Shown: positions 5,220 through 5,287 of the stretch, piece after piece
Layout of the letters: each line of letters starts with the position of its first letter
Position numbering within the stretch: the first letter of the stretch is position 1
From: a bacterium
GTDB taxonomy: Bacteria > Eremiobacterota > Eremiobacteria > Baltobacterales > Baltobacteraceae
Assembly: GCA_021781095.1 (NCBI GenBank)
Contig: JAJXXM010000202.1
Location: 1 to 5,287, forward strand
Direction of reading: 5' to 3'
Length of the DNA: 5,287 nt
Made by a program: the position numbers and the translations under genes
Notes under the pieces: model-generated
Seen by the model: only the letters and a program-made list of their open reading frames with translations
Told to the model about the DNA's origin: nothing
The model's database searches: none

Positions 5220-5287
5220 GACGGAAGATCTCTGCCTTGCTATAGCGGGGACGTCTCTGCGGTGCCCCCGCCCGTCGAGCCGGTAGT

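Larger units (their letters stand above)
4640..5287. other. 648-base region without a convincing gene
   Basis: Open frames here are 60-120 codons, arginine-rich or of odd composition, lack good ribosome sites and match nothing I recognise. No tRNA, rRNA or CRISPR pattern is visible. Base composition changes within it: 4681-4740 is 40% GC, while sequence beyond about 4840 returns towards the host value. In one + frame an ATG at 4889 opens 10 codons, hits TAG at 4919 and then stays open to 5113 (ETLRRLPCDEAKWSWFSDLI and onward). This could be a decayed small gene but is not strong enough to call. An 11-base repeat CGAAGCCGAAG occurs at 4903-4913 and 5155-5165, and a 10-base repeat GGCCGAAGGG at 4891-4900 and 5211-5220. 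A 6-bp GCGGGG/CCCCGC pair (5245-5250 with 5266-5271) has a long 15-base loop and no T-tract. Confidence 0.6.

Noticed and set aside
5101..5287. Possible structured RNA or tRNA near the right edge
   Set aside because: No TTCGANTC-type T-loop or cloverleaf pairing could be found; the visible short stems are GC-driven and lack T-tracts.

Overview
The window is GC-rich bacterial chromosome, with sampled 60-base blocks of the resident genes at about 65-75% GC. It carries flagellar and tryptophan genes packed head to tail. The phylum cannot be fixed from this stretch. The codon bias and the flagellar/trp junction would fit a high-GC, poorly cultivated lineage such as Candidatus Eremiobacterota/Vulcanimicrobiota, but that is only a guess.

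Left part (1-3457), all on the + strand and essentially without gaps: the 3' end of fliI (flagellar export ATPase), fliJ (export chaperone/stalk), a membrane-anchored coiled-coil protein with a MotE/MgtE_N-like C-terminus, then trpE and trpG, the two subunits of anthranilate synthase. Gene junctions are 3 nt, -4 nt, 3 nt and -4 nt, so the five genes look like one transcription unit in which the flagellar export genes run directly into the entry step of tryptophan synthesis. No leader peptide or attenuator has room to exist before trpE. Trp feedback on TrpE, which keeps an LLES motif, is the obvious remaining control.

Middle part (about 3486-4640): the sequence changes abruptly to an AT-rich stretch (26% GC over 3491-3580). 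It holds a good sigma70-type promoter and a set of inverted half-sites (GTTCATATA/TATATGAAC). These precede a two-gene cassette of the 'mobile mystery protein A/B' type: an HTH regulator followed, with an 8-nt overlap, by a Fic-domain protein with an intact HPFPNGNGRFSR active site. The HTH protein contains TMRLEN, an exact match to the [S/T]xxxE[G/N] Fic inhibitory motif. This suggests that one small protein may both repress the cassette and block the Fic enzyme, i.e. a toxin-antitoxin-like module. This is the most interesting part of the window.

Right part (4640-5287): no convincing gene in 648 bases. It starts AT-rich, contains a possible terminator hairpin (4749-4784), two close palindromes (4809-4820 and 4842-4860) and a further 14-nt palindrome (5206-5219), then returns to host-like GC. 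The cassette therefore seems to have landed directly behind trpG, possibly separating trpEG from later trp genes that are not visible here.
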